Assembly (NCBI GenBank): GCA_947449695.1
Contig: CANFST010000024.1
Coordinates: forward strand, 1 to 40,869
Direction: 5' to 3'
From: Chitinophagales bacterium
GTDB lineage: Bacteria; Bacteroidota; Bacteroidia; Chitinophagales; CAIODY01
Length of the DNA: 40,869 nt
The notes under the pieces were generated by a model. The model ran no database searches, had not been told where the DNA came from, and saw nothing but the letters and a program-made list of their open reading frames with translations. Of the stretch, positions 13,151 to 21,539 are shown in pieces. Both the position numbers and the translations under genes were made by a program. The stretch's first letter is position 1; each line of letters opens with the position of its first letter.

Positions 13151-14676
13151 ATTGTGTTTTTTAAATTAGTTAAAAATTGGTTTAAATGTTCCTTATTCCC
13201 TGATTTCCATCTATTAAATAACTTAGAATAGCCTCTACCAAAAAAATCTTTTTTTAGCCCTTCATCCTCAAACCAATTTTTAGCTATATTTTGATTTGAA
13301 CCATTTTGGTGGTCTTTAAAACAAGTTTCCTTTGTATGATTTAATGCCTCATTCCAAAAGTTATCAGAATCTGACAAAGATTTAATAAAATGATACATTT
13401 CTACTTCAACTCCTTTATCAGTAGGTAAAAAGCAAATATTTTTCGGAACACCTTTTTTATCAAATTCTATACGAACATCTCCATCCAACACATATCTACA
13501 TTTTTGCAACTCTTTATTTTTGCTCTCTGCTAAGTTCTTAAGATTTCCTTTGGGTAAATTAGCACCACAAGGATTTATTGTTTTGCTTAATTCAGTATTT
13601 GAAATTAAATTTTTAATCCAAAGTTCAGCGGATAAGTCTTCACATACAACATTTATTTTTTTTATTTTTTCTATTTTTTCTTTTTTTCCTCTTTCAGCTT
13701 TAATTTTCAATTTAATAAAATCAATTGAAGGATTGATTTCACATTTAATTTCTTTATCAAATAATTTAAGAAAATTAATCTTCACCCCTTTACCCAAAAA
13801 GGTATCTTCTCTAATGTTTTTATCAATAACCTCTAAAATCTCAAGAGAATGTGTTGAAAAAATAATTTGCAAGTTTAAATCAGCTGCATATTTATTCAAT
13901 ACTTCAATTAATTTAATTTGAGAGCCTGCATAAAGCGTTGCATCAATTTCATCTATAAGTATTATACCTCCATGATATCCTATTCCTAAACTCTTTTTCA
14001 ATCTTTTGAAAGATAATATTGATGATACTATTTGCCCTATATTATCTTGTCCAGCAGAGTTTCCTAAATGACTGTATTTATCAGTCTTCATTGCCAAAAT
14101 TTTTTTGTTAGTAGTCCTAATGGAATCTACCTTTATATCATCTCCAAATATTAAAAGAATTTCTTTAGAAAGAGCATTAAACAAATTGGATTCTTCTGTG
14201 GTAAGATTAATGATATTTTTTTCAATTTTATCTTCTGTTGCAATTGGAATTAATCTTTTCAAACCAAGATAAATTATGGGGTAATCGATAGCTTTTTTAC
14301 CCTCTCCTTTATTTCTATTAAAATCAGCTCTATATCTTTTGTCTTTGGAATTAGTAATTACAGTAAGTCTTGTTGAAATATCTTTATCATTGATGTTTTC
14401 TTGAATACTATATTTGAATTTAACTTTATAGTTTTTATCCCAATCACTATCAGGACAGAATCTAAATATTTTACTCCAGTCTTCTTCAAATTTATTACCA
14501 TTCAATTGTTTTTCTGAGCCATTGTATTTACATAATTGTGCAACCCAGCCTAATACAGAAGACTTACCTGTACCATTTTGACCAGCAATGACTGTTATTC
14601 TTTCTCCAAATTCAATAGTTGTGCCTTTAATATGTCTAAAGTCCTCGATAAATAAATTCAGTAGCCTCATAATCAA
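13147..14676 (-). CDS. OLD-like AAA ATPase with C-terminal TOPRIM-type nuclease region
   Basis: This 509-residue protein starts RLLNLFIEDFRHIKG, then Walker A GQNGTGKSS (32-40), an ABC-like signature NSAGQ (206-210), Walker B GGIILIDEIDATL (236-248) and the switch histidine in FSTHSLEIL (273-281). The C-terminal region has VVCEDLSAELW (E346) and YVLDGDVRIEF (D398 and D400), matching the acidic Glu and DxD motifs of TOPRIM nucleases, followed by LPTDKGVEVEMYHF. OLD-family proteins are ATP-driven nucleases in phage defence, for example in Gabija and retron-linked systems. It lies between the restriction nuclease and the methyltransferase, overlapping both by 4 bases, so it is part of that operon. 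Its exact role there is unknown. Confidence 0.85.
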   Translation of the reverse strand: MIMRLLNLFIEDFRHIKGTTIEFGERITVIAGQNGTGKSSVLGWVAQLCKYNGSEKQLNGNKFEEDWSKIFRFCPDSDWDKNYKVKFKYSIQENINDKDISTRLTVITNSKDKRYRADFNRNKGEGKKAIDYPIIYLGLKRLIPIATEDKIEKNIINLTTEESNLFNALSKEILLIFGDDIKVDSIRTTNKKILAMKTDKYSHLGNSAGQDNIGQIVSSILSFKRLKKSLGIGYHGGIILIDEIDATLYAGSQIKLIEVLNKYAADLNLQIIFSTHSLEILEVIDKNIREDTFLGKGVKINFLKLFDKEIKCEINPSIDFIKLKIKAERGKKEKIEKIKKINVVCEDLSAELWIKNLISNTELSKTINPCGANLPKGNLKNLAESKNKELQKCRYVLDGDVRIEFDKKGVPKNICFLPTDKGVEVEMYHFIKSLSDSDNFWNEALNHTKETCFKDHQNGSNQNIAKNWFEDEGLKKDFFGRGYSKLFNRWKSGNKEHLNQFLTNLKNTI

Positions 14677-15518
14677 TTAACTTTAAAGGTTATTAATTTA
14701 CAATTCAACAATTGTGCTGGATTATTTGGATTTTTGATTTGAACATCCTCAAAAGAATAATTTTCTTTTTTTAGATTTTGAAGAGCCATTTTATCAGCAG
14801 TTGGAAATGAATTAAACTTATCAGTTTTCATTAAACACAAAATTTGAAACGATGTATTTGGGTCAACTTTGTTTAAATACGAAAAGATTTTGTGTGGATT
14901 TTCAATATGCCACATACCACGAATTCGCAAATCAGTTACACCCAAAGGGTCAACTTTTTTTACTTTGCCTAATTCATTTGTTTCGGTAAATTCAACATTA
15001 GGAATGGTAGTTATTCCAGAAGAAATGGTTGTCTTGATTTTTTCGTAAACCTCTTTATCGGCTGAGAAACAATCACCATAAACAAACCATAGATACTTAA
15101 TGTCTGTGTCGTTTGTATGACCAATGATGTAAACAATATCTTTTTCAGTCCAATCTTCACAATTTTTACAAGCCTGTGTAATCATTGGGCTATCCGCAAA
15201 AAGTTTAGCTTTAGGATATGAACTATTCAACGCCAAAGCGCTTGTTGGGCTTTGAACTTTTTTGGTTTCGATGGCATCTCCATTACGAAGAATTATATCA
15301 GGTGGGTTATTTTGATTTCCTAAATAGGAAAAGACTTCATTGAACTTTTGCAATCTTTCGGCTTCGGATAATTCAAATGAATTAGCAAAAATATCTTTCA
15401 CATAATTTTCCAACGCTTCGCCCACAGAGTTAGCTCTGTTGCGACCAGTGTAATAATCTTTAACCTGAATAATTGGATTTTCTGTGATTCTTTTTATTGC
15501 TTGTAAAAGATTGGACAT
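14673..15518 (-). CDS. Type II restriction endonuclease, NgoPII family
   Basis: This 281-residue protein matches my recollection of the NgoPII family along its length: LLQAIKRITENPIIQVKDYY, TGRNRANSVGEALENYVKD, and GVTDLRIRGMWHIENPH. The catalytic core is PPDIILRNGDAIETKKV: D74, E84 and K86 form a PD-(D/E)XK site. NgoPII is known to cut GGCC; the adjacent C5 methyltransferase would protect the same site. It is the first gene of a three-gene operon with the OLD-like ATPase and the methyltransferase. A TAAATTTG -7 box sits 27 bases upstream. The family call is strong; the recognition site is inferred from the family. Confidence 0.88.
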   Translation of the reverse strand: MSNLLQAIKRITENPIIQVKDYYTGRNRANSVGEALENYVKDIFANSFELSEAERLQKFNEVFSYLGNQNNPPDIILRNGDAIETKKVQSPTSALALNSSYPKAKLFADSPMITQACKNCEDWTEKDIVYIIGHTNDTDIKYLWFVYGDCFSADKEVYEKIKTTISSGITTIPNVEFTETNELGKVKKVDPLGVTDLRIRGMWHIENPHKIFSYLNKVDPNTSFQILCLMKTDKFNSFPTADKMALQNLKKENYSFEDVQIKNPNNPAQLLNCKLITFKVN

Positions 15519-15544
15519 GCTTCGAATGAAAAATTTTGAGACTA

Positions 15545-15552
15545 CAAATTTA
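15545..15552 (-). promoter_or_regulatory. -7 box (TAAATTTG) of the NgoPII-like operon
   Basis: The minus strand reads TAAATTTG, an exact match to TAnnTTTG, 27 bases before the restriction nuclease ATG. A good -33 TTG is not seen at the usual spacing. No controller-protein (C-box) repeat was found in this short upstream region. Confidence 0.5.
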
Positions 15553-15666
15553 CTAAATTCATTCTGAAATAATTTTAAATGCTTTTAAAGAACAAAGAAA
15601 TTTTTGGGTTATCAAAAAAAACTCTCTCTCCTCAACAATCTAACTCAAAACAATTTTTTAAAATAA

Positions 15667-15699
15667 AAAAAGTCGGCTGTGTTTTACAACCGACTTTTT
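15667..15699 (-). terminator. Terminator after the DinB-like gene
   Basis: AAAAAGTCGG (15667-15676) pairs with CCGACTTTTT (15690-15699), extended inside by TGT/ACA. T runs on both strands allow termination of the DinB-like gene on the minus strand. It separates that gene from the restriction operon. Confidence 0.8.
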
Positions 15700-15721
15700 C
15701 TTTTTAATGCTGTTGAGAAAA

Positions 15722-16213
15722 TTATCCTAAAGCTACTGTCCAGGCTTCTTTGGTGCCCAAATGTGTTTTGCCATTCATCTTTAAGTATAAAAACAATTGC
15801 ATGCGGTAAGTTGCCAACCATTTGATTGGCGCATTAATAATTGCAGCACCCAAAACCATTTCTTCTTTGTTGGGCAACAAAACTTTTTTGTTGATTAAAT
15901 CATCCTCGGTGATGCCATCCATGTAGGCAATTATTTCTTTGCGTTGTTCTTCTAATCGTTCAGCAAAGTTTTCAATAGTGAGTGTTTTGCGATAAGCTCT
16001 GATTTTTTCCCATTCTTCAGGGTTCAAATCATTTTTTATAAACCAACGCAACATCGTAGCGCCAATGCCCGATACATACATCATCAGCTCGTGAGTACTT
16101 CTCACTTTTTCATTGGGGCGAAATTCTAAATCATCTGCTTCAATGTGTGTAGCCAAGTTTTTCAGCAAATCAATTTCACGAAGCAGGTTGTCAGTCAAGT
16201 GTTGTTTGTACAT
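15722..16213 (-). CDS. DinB-like four-helix protein
   Basis: This 163-residue protein is all-helical and has the DinB-family plan: HLTDNLLREIDLLKNLATHI, then STHELMMYVSGIGATMLRWFI with a histidine in the helix where DinB-like proteins bind a metal, then FAERLEEQRKEIIAYMDGI and PIKWLATYRMQLFLYLKMNG, ending in THLGT with another histidine. DinB-like proteins often act as thiol-dependent transferases or are of unknown role. It is divergent from homogentisate dioxygenase with a shared 166-base upstream region, so a link to aromatic catabolism is possible but not shown. Confidence 0.8.
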   Translation of the reverse strand: MYKQHLTDNLLREIDLLKNLATHIEADDLEFRPNEKVRSTHELMMYVSGIGATMLRWFIKNDLNPEEWEKIRAYRKTLTIENFAERLEEQRKEIIAYMDGITEDDLINKKVLLPNKEEMVLGAAIINAPIKWLATYRMQLFLYLKMNGKTHLGTKEAWTVALG

Positions 16214-16293
16214 AATTATTTTGCGGATTATTGTTTTAGAATTAGTGAAACAAAGATAGTGGTAGGTTGTTCAAAAAAATAAAACACTTAAAA

Positions 16294-16339
16294 ACTTGAC
16301 CTTAATCATCTTTCAACTTGACAACAATCATTGAATTTG
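16294..16339 (+). promoter_or_regulatory. Direct repeats upstream of homogentisate dioxygenase
   Basis: ACTTGACCTTAATCAT (16294-16309) and ACTTGACAACAATCAT (16316-16331) agree at 13 of 16 positions and are 22 bases apart, close to two helical turns, followed directly by TGAATTTG (16332-16339), a one-mismatch -7 box. The arrangement suggests a regulator contacting two in-phase sites. A dedicated regulator gene is not identifiable nearby. Confidence 0.45.
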
Positions 16340-16379
16340 GCATTTCACTTTTGAAACCTTTGCCCAAAATTATTTCATC

Positions 16380-17576
16380 ATGCCAGTATATCGTCAGTTA
16401 GGTTTAATTCCACAAAAGCGTCACGTAGTTTTCCGTCAGGAAAATGGAAATTTATATCACGAAGAATTGTTTGGAACAGAAGGTTTTGCAGGGCTTTCGT
16501 CATTGGTGTATCATTTGTATCCGCCAACCCGAGTGAAAGAAATTGGCAAGCCTTATTCGGTTCGTCCGAAAGTGATGGTAGAAGATAATTTGCAGGCAAG
16601 AAGCTATTTAACTTTTGATGCTGCACCCGAAGAAGACTATCTGGATAGTCGCAAAACCATGTTTGTAAATGATGACATGACCATCGGAATTGCTGCACCA
16701 AAAAACAGCATGAAAAATTATTTCTACAAAAATGCTGATGCAGATGAAATGTTGTTTGTACATAAAGGCAGCGGCATGTTGCACACGATGTATGGCACCA
16801 TCAATTTTGAATATGGTGATTACATCGTCATTCCGAGAGGCACGATTTATCAATTAAAATTCAACGACCATGATAATCGTTTGTTGATTGTTGAATCACA
16901 TGGACCTATTGAAACACCAGCTCGTTACAGAAATAATTATGGTCAATATTTAGAAAACTCTCCGTTCTGCGAACGTGATTTTAAAATGCCACAAAATTTA
17001 GTAACGCATGATGAGCAAGGTGATTTTTTAATCAAAATAAAAAAACGTGGATTGATTTATCCTTACGTGTATGAAAATCATCCATTCGATGTAGTAGGCT
17101 ATGATGGCTGCTGCTACCCTTATGCATTTTCAATTTTCAACTTCGAACCCATCACAGGTCGCATTCATATGCCGCCACCGATTCACCAAACATTCCAAGG
17201 CAAAAACTTTGTGATTTGCTCGTTTGTGCCTCGTTTGTATGATTATCATCCGCAAGCAATTCCTGCGCCTTATCATCACAGCAATATTGACAGCGATGAG
17301 TTATTGTATTATGTAGATGGCGATTTCATGAGCAGAAATAATATCCAGAAAGGACAAATCACTTTGCATCCTGGTGGCTTGCCTCATGGTCCGCATCCTG
17401 GTGCTATTGAAAGAAGTATTGGTAAAAAAGAAACCAATGAATTGGCGGTGATGATTGACCCATTCAATCCAGTAAAAATCACTTCAGATGCAATGAATTT
17501 AGAGATTGAAGAATATTACCAAAGCTGGCTCAATAGCGCAAAGCATCCTAGTGTGAAAGAAGGTTTGCTGATGTGA
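16380..17576 (+). CDS. hmgA: Homogentisate 1,2-dioxygenase
   Basis: This 398-residue enzyme opens homogentisate to maleylacetoacetate in tyrosine breakdown. It carries family sequences such as VYRQLGLIPQKRHVVFR, FGTEGFAGLSSLVYHLYPPT and RIHMPPPIHQTFQGKNFVIC. The likely iron ligands are a histidine in PYHH (299/300), E307 in DELLYYVDG and H336 in GGLPHGPHPGA. It is shorter than the roughly 440-residue animal and Pseudomonas enzymes, as is common in Bacteroidota (recalled). Its product's downstream enzymes (isomerase and fumarylacetoacetase) are not in the window. It precedes hppD, which makes its substrate. Confidence 0.95.
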   Translation: MPVYRQLGLIPQKRHVVFRQENGNLYHEELFGTEGFAGLSSLVYHLYPPTRVKEIGKPYSVRPKVMVEDNLQARSYLTFDAAPEEDYLDSRKTMFVNDDMTIGIAAPKNSMKNYFYKNADADEMLFVHKGSGMLHTMYGTINFEYGDYIVIPRGTIYQLKFNDHDNRLLIVESHGPIETPARYRNNYGQYLENSPFCERDFKMPQNLVTHDEQGDFLIKIKKRGLIYPYVYENHPFDVVGYDGCCYPYAFSIFNFEPITGRIHMPPPIHQTFQGKNFVICSFVPRLYDYHPQAIPAPYHHSNIDSDELLYYVDGDFMSRNNIQKGQITLHPGGLPHGPHPGAIERSIGKKETNELAVMIDPFNPVKITSDAMNLEIEEYYQSWLNSAKHPSVKEGLLM

Positions 17577-17583
17577 AAATAAA

Positions 17584-17735
17584 CCACATAGCAACATAGG
17601 AAACAATAGAAAATGCATGATTGCTATGTGAAAAATTTATTTTCTATGCTACTCTGAAATTGTGGAAGAGTTGCAATAGAGAAACAGAGCGAAAGCATAG
17701 CTTTCTTAAACTATGATAACTATGAATCTATGTGG
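17584..17735. repeat. Intergenic repeat element, copy A (CCACATAG...CTATGTGG)
   Basis: The element begins 8 bases after the hmgA stop with CCACATAG and ends with its exact inverted complement CTATGTGG (17728-17735). CACATAGCAA (17585-17594) and TTGCTATGTG (17621-17630) form a perfect 10-base stem, and GAAAGC-ATA-GCTTTC (17691-17705) a second. The block 17621-17646 matches 1083-1108 at 22 of 26 bases, and the ends match those of the copy at 1036-1188, with the same overall length of about 152. No coding frame is convincing. It could be a small mobile element without its own protein or a structured 3' end. Confidence 0.65.
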
Positions 17736-17763
17736 TAAAAAATAAAAACAAAATTCAAATAAA

Positions 17764-18918
17764 ATGATACCCGATTTAACCGCCGTAAAGAATTTCGATT
17801 ACGTTGAAACAAAAAAAATATTTCCTGAAGCACAAGATTTCTTGCCGATTTTAGGAACTGATTATGTTGAGTTTTATGTTGGAAATGCAAAGCAATCAGC
17901 ACATTATTACAAAACAGCTTTTGGCTTTCAGGAGTTAGCTTATGCTGGCTTGGAAACGGGCGTTCGCGACAGAACAAGTTATGTTTTGCAACAAGGAAAA
18001 ATTCGATTGGTATTAACTACACCATTGAATAATGATGCCATTTCAGAACATTTGAAAAAACATGGTGATGGTGTAAAAGTAATTGCCTTATGGGTGAATG
18101 ATGCATATGACGCTTACGAACAAACAGTCAGCCGTGGCGCCAAATCTTATGTTGAGCCGCATGAAGTGAAAGATGAAAATGGTGTGGTTCGTATTTCTGG
18201 TATTCATACTTATGGTGATACTGTTCATTTATTTATTGAAAGAAAAAACTACAATGGTGTGTTCTTGCCAGGTTATGAAAAATGGCAAACAGAATATCAA
18301 CCAACACCTACTGGATTGAAATATGTTGACCACATGGTGGGCAATGTAAGCTTAGGCGAAATGAACGTGTGGAGTAAATTTTATGGCGAAGTAATGGGCT
18401 TTTATAATCTGGTAACCTTTGATGATAAAGACATTTCAACAGAATACACTGCTTTGATGAGTAAAGTGATGACCAACGGAAATGGTTATATCAAATTCCC
18501 AATTAACGAGCCTGCAAAAGGTTTGAAGAATTCTCAAGTACAAGAATATCTCGACTTCTATAATGGTCCTGGTTGCCAGCACATTGCAGTAGCAACTGAT
18601 GATATTGTTTTTACTATTTCTGAAATGAGAAAACGTGGTGTTGAATTCTTGTATGTTCCTGGTACTTACTACGATACAGTTCGCGACAGAGTGGGCATTA
18701 TTGAAGAAGATTTAAATGAATTGAAAAAATGGGGCATCATGGTTGACCGCGATGAAGAAGGCTATTTATTGCAAATCTTCACCAAACCAGTTGAAGACCG
18801 CCCAACATTATTCTATGAAATCATTCAACGCAAAGGCGCTAAATCATTTGGTAAAGGCAACTTCCAAGCTTTGTTTGAAAGCATTGAAGCGGAACAAGCA
18901 AGAAGAGGAACTTTGTAA
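17764..18918 (+). CDS. hppD: 4-hydroxyphenylpyruvate dioxygenase
   Basis: This 384-residue enzyme converts 4-hydroxyphenylpyruvate to homogentisate, feeding the upstream hmgA enzyme. It has two VOC-type domains; the C-terminal one holds the iron site H190 (GLKYVDHMVGNV), H273 (GPGCQHIAVATDD) and E352 (RPTLFYEIIQR). The last motif, FTKPVEDRPTLFYEIIQRKGAKSFGKGNFQALFESIE (split here over residues 339-375), is diagnostic for the family. It is separated from hmgA by the 152-base repeat element and is followed by the phenylacetate genes, so the region covers both tyrosine and phenylacetate breakdown. Confidence 0.96.
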   Translation: MIPDLTAVKNFDYVETKKIFPEAQDFLPILGTDYVEFYVGNAKQSAHYYKTAFGFQELAYAGLETGVRDRTSYVLQQGKIRLVLTTPLNNDAISEHLKKHGDGVKVIALWVNDAYDAYEQTVSRGAKSYVEPHEVKDENGVVRISGIHTYGDTVHLFIERKNYNGVFLPGYEKWQTEYQPTPTGLKYVDHMVGNVSLGEMNVWSKFYGEVMGFYNLVTFDDKDISTEYTALMSKVMTNGNGYIKFPINEPAKGLKNSQVQEYLDFYNGPGCQHIAVATDDIVFTISEMRKRGVEFLYVPGTYYDTVRDRVGIIEEDLNELKKWGIMVDRDEEGYLLQIFTKPVEDRPTLFYEIIQRKGAKSFGKGNFQALFESIEAEQARRGTL

Positions 18919-18990
18919 TTCAAAATTTTAAATTTAAAATCGAAATGCCTTGAAAGAATTTCTTTATTGCATTTTATAAATTGAATCAAC

Positions 18991-19935
18991 ATGACTGACG
19001 AACAAAAATTAGCAAAATTTGAAGCCAGAATTTTAGCTGGCGAAAAAATAGAACCTAAAGACTGGATGCCTGAAGCATACAGCAAAACCTTATTACGTCA
19101 GATGTCGCAGCATGCACACTCTGAAGTGATTGGTATGCAACCTGAAAGCAACTGGGTTTTAAGAGCACCATCATTAAGAGCTAAAAAAATCTTATTGGCA
19201 AAAATTCAGGATGAAGGTGGTCATGGTTTATATCTGTATTCAGCGGCTGAAACTTTTGGAATTGACAGAGCTGAAATGATTGAACAATTGCAAACTGGCA
19301 AAGCAAAATATTCAAGCGTATTCAATTACCCAACATTAAATTGGGCTGACATCGGCGCAATTGGTTGGTTGGTAGATGGCGCTGCTATTGTGAATCAAAC
19401 AATGCTTGCTAAATGTTCTTATGGACCTTATTCAAGAGCGATGATTCGCATTTGTAAAGAAGAAGGTTTTCATCAACGTCAGGGTTATGAAATCATGGCG
19501 AAAATGATGACAGGGACTGCTGCACAAAAAGAAATGGCACAAGATGCAATGAATCGCTGGTGGTGGCCTGCATTGATGATGTTTGGTCCTCATGATGCTG
19601 AATCGGTGCATACTTCTGAATCCATGCGTTGGAAAATTAAAGTGGAAAGCAATGATAAATTACGTCAGCGTTTTGTAAACAGAACGGTTGAACAAGCACA
19701 TCATATTGGTTTAACTGTACCTGATGCGAATTTGAAATACAACAAAGAAACCATGAATTGGGAATTCAGCGAAATCAACTGGGATGAATTCTGGGCAGTT
19801 GTAAAAGGTAATGGCCCTTGCAATCATCAGCGTATGGCGCATCATATCAAGTATCACAACGAAGGTGCCTGGGTTCGTGAAGCAGCAATTGCTTATGAAA
19901 ACAAATTGCAGCAAAAACAAAAAACCACAGTTTAA
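18991..19935 (+). CDS. paaA: Phenylacetyl-CoA epoxidase, catalytic subunit A
   Basis: This 314-residue protein is the diiron subunit of the multicomponent monooxygenase that epoxidises phenylacetyl-CoA. Diiron ligand segments are visible: [21 protein letters not shown] (E-x2-H) and [16 protein letters not shown] (E-x2-H). Other PaaA landmarks are [20 protein letters not shown] and [20 protein letters not shown]. It is the first of four consecutive paa genes (A, B, C, D) with short gaps. The gene lies 72 bases after hppD, and the intergenic sequence has no terminator-like hairpin, so joint transcription with hppD is possible. Confidence 0.96.
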   Translation: MTDEQKLAKFEARILAGEKIEPKDWMPEAYSKTLLRQMSQHAHSEVIGMQPESNWVLRAPSLRAKKILLAKIQDEGGHGLYLYSAAETFGIDRAEMIEQLQTGKAKYSSVFNYPTLNWADIGAIGWLVDGAAIVNQTMLAKCSYGPYSRAMIRICKEEGFHQRQGYEIMAKMMTGTAAQKEMAQDAMNRWWWPALMMFGPHDAESVHTSESMRWKIKVESNDKLRQRFVNRTVEQAHHIGLTVPDANLKYNKETMNWEFSEINWDEFWAVVKGNGPCNHQRMAHHIKYHNEGAWVREAAIAYENKLQQKQKTTV

Positions 19936-19962
19936 TTTTCAAACATTCAAAAACAAAAAATC

Positions 19963-20256
19963 ATGTCAAATAATAATAGTCAATTCCCACAGTGGGAAGT
20001 ATTTATTCAGGAAAAAAGCGGTAGTGCATTCGAACATGCAGGCAGTGTACATGCTACCGATAAAAAAATGGCTTTGCAAAATGCCCGTGATATTTACACC
20101 CGTAGAAACGAAGGCAGAGCCTTGTGGGTGGTGATGACTGATAATATTGCTTCAACAACCCGTGATGACGAAGAAGAATTTTTCGACCCATCAGAAGATA
20201 AAATTTATCGCACACCCAATTTTTACAAAATGCCTGCTGGCACAACTAATCTTTAA
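19963..20256 (+). CDS. paaB: Phenylacetyl-CoA epoxidase, subunit B
   Basis: A 97-residue small subunit, the usual length for PaaB. The sequence QWEVFIQEKSGSAFEHAGSV, then HATDKKMALQNARDIYTRRNEG and ALWVVMTDNIASTTRDD is the standard PaaB pattern. The protein bridges PaaAC heterodimers in the complex and has no active site of its own. It sits 27 bases after paaA and 18 bases before paaC. Confidence 0.95.
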   Translation: MSNNNSQFPQWEVFIQEKSGSAFEHAGSVHATDKKMALQNARDIYTRRNEGRALWVVMTDNIASTTRDDEEEFFDPSEDKIYRTPNFYKMPAGTTNL

Positions 20257-20274
20257 TTCACAAACACATTTATC

Positions 20275-21033
20275 ATGAACACAAAAGAGGCATTATATAA
20301 TTTCTGTTTGAGATTAGCCGATAACAATATTGTATTAGGTCAGCGCTTGGCTGAATGGTGCAGCCGTGGCCCGATTCTGGAAGAAGATTTAGCTATGACT
20401 AATATTTCGTTAGATTTATTTGGCGAAGCTGAAAGCATGTATGAATATGCTACCACATTGGTCAACAACAATTCAACTGCTGACCATTTAGCATTTTTAA
20501 GAAGCGAAAGAGAATACTTCAACAACTTGTTGGTAGAACAACCCAATGGTGATTTTGCACAAACGATGATGAAACAGGTATTGTTTTCAGCATTTGCAAA
20601 ACACTTGTATGAAGCATTGTGCAACAGCAATGATGAAACATTGAAAGGCTTAGCCGCAAAAGCTTTGAAAGAAACAAAATACCATTTGCGTCATAGCAGT
20701 GAATGGATAATTCGATTTGGTAATGGAACTGAAGAAAGTATGCGTCGTACTCAATTTGCATTGAATGAATTGTGGCGTTTTACTGATGATATGTTTGTAA
20801 TGAATGAAGTTGATGAAGAATTAATTTCAATGGGCATCAGTTTTAATTTGAATGATATTCAGGCTAAATGGAAATTCACAATCAGTGAAATATTTGCTGA
20901 AGCGAATTTGCAAATGCCTGAAGCAACTAACATCATCAAAGGTGGCAGCAAAGGTATTCATACTGAGCATTTAGGACATTTACTTTGTGAAATGCAATAC
21001 TTGCAACGTGCACATCCCGGAGCGACATGGTAA
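20275..21033 (+). CDS. paaC: Phenylacetyl-CoA epoxidase, structural subunit C
   Basis: This 252-residue protein has the ferritin-like fold of PaaA but serves as the scaffold subunit. Landmarks are RLADNNIVLGQRLAEWCSRGPILEEDLAMTNISLDLFGEA (residues about 13-52), ALKETKYHLRHSSEWIIRFGNGTEES and the C-terminal GIHTEHLGHLLCEMQYLQRAHPGATW, the typical PaaC ending. It overlaps the start of paaD by 7 bases, which suggests translational coupling. Confidence 0.95.
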   Translation: MNTKEALYNFCLRLADNNIVLGQRLAEWCSRGPILEEDLAMTNISLDLFGEAESMYEYATTLVNNNSTADHLAFLRSEREYFNNLLVEQPNGDFAQTMMKQVLFSAFAKHLYEALCNSNDETLKGLAAKALKETKYHLRHSSEWIIRFGNGTEESMRRTQFALNELWRFTDDMFVMNEVDEELISMGISFNLNDIQAKWKFTISEIFAEANLQMPEATNIIKGGSKGIHTEHLGHLLCEMQYLQRAHPGATW

Positions 21034-21536
21034 ACCTTGATCCACAATTAACCAACGAAAAAGTATGGGAACTGCTTAATCAGATTCCTGACCCCGATAT
21101 TCCAGTTATCAGCATCACTGAGTTGGGCATTGTACGCCATGTGGAACAAGGTGATGGTGATAAATGGATTGTCACTATTACGCCCAGTTATTCGGGCTGC
21201 CCTGCTATGTCGGTTTTTAGAGAAGATATTAAAACTGTTTTGATGGAACATGGTGCTAAAGAAGTGGAACTAAAAATCTCACATTCCCCTGCTTGGACAA
21301 CCGATTGGCTAAGCGAAAGCACACGTGAAAAAATGCGCCAGCATGGTATTGCGCCACCCGAAACTAATTCATCACAAAATGTTGAATTATTTGCTGATTC
21401 AAAAAGAAAAATAAGCTGTCCACATTGTAGCAGTCAAAGCACACATCGTACTTCACAATTTGGTTCAACACCTTGTAAAGCTTTGTGGTATTGTGATTCC
21501 TGCCAACAGCCATTTGAATATTTTAAGTGTTATTGA
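21027..21536 (+). CDS. paaD: PaaD, iron-sulfur/diiron assembly factor for phenylacetyl-CoA epoxidase
   Basis: This 169-residue protein has a MIP18/DUF59 domain (WELLNQIPDPDIPVISITELGIV, then TITPSYSGCPAMSVF with a conserved cysteine) and a C-terminal zinc ribbon (SCPHCSSQSTHRTSQFGST, then CKALWYCDSCQQPFEYFKCY). PaaD is needed for maturation of the epoxidase. A paaE reductase gene, often next in this operon, is absent; a truncated haemoglobin gene follows by 3 bases instead. Confidence 0.94.
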   Translation: MVNLDPQLTNEKVWELLNQIPDPDIPVISITELGIVRHVEQGDGDKWIVTITPSYSGCPAMSVFREDIKTVLMEHGAKEVELKISHSPAWTTDWLSESTREKMRQHGIAPPETNSSQNVELFADSKRKISCPHCSSQSTHRTSQFGSTPCKALWYCDSCQQPFEYFKCY

Positions 21537-21539
21537 AAA

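Noticed and set aside
16378-16701. Open frame antisense to homogentisate dioxygenase
   Set aside because: It is the reverse image of a strongly conserved enzyme and has no family resemblance of its own.
17584-17735. Intact insertion sequence
   Set aside because: The element is only 152 bases long with no transposase frame, and no target duplication is evident.
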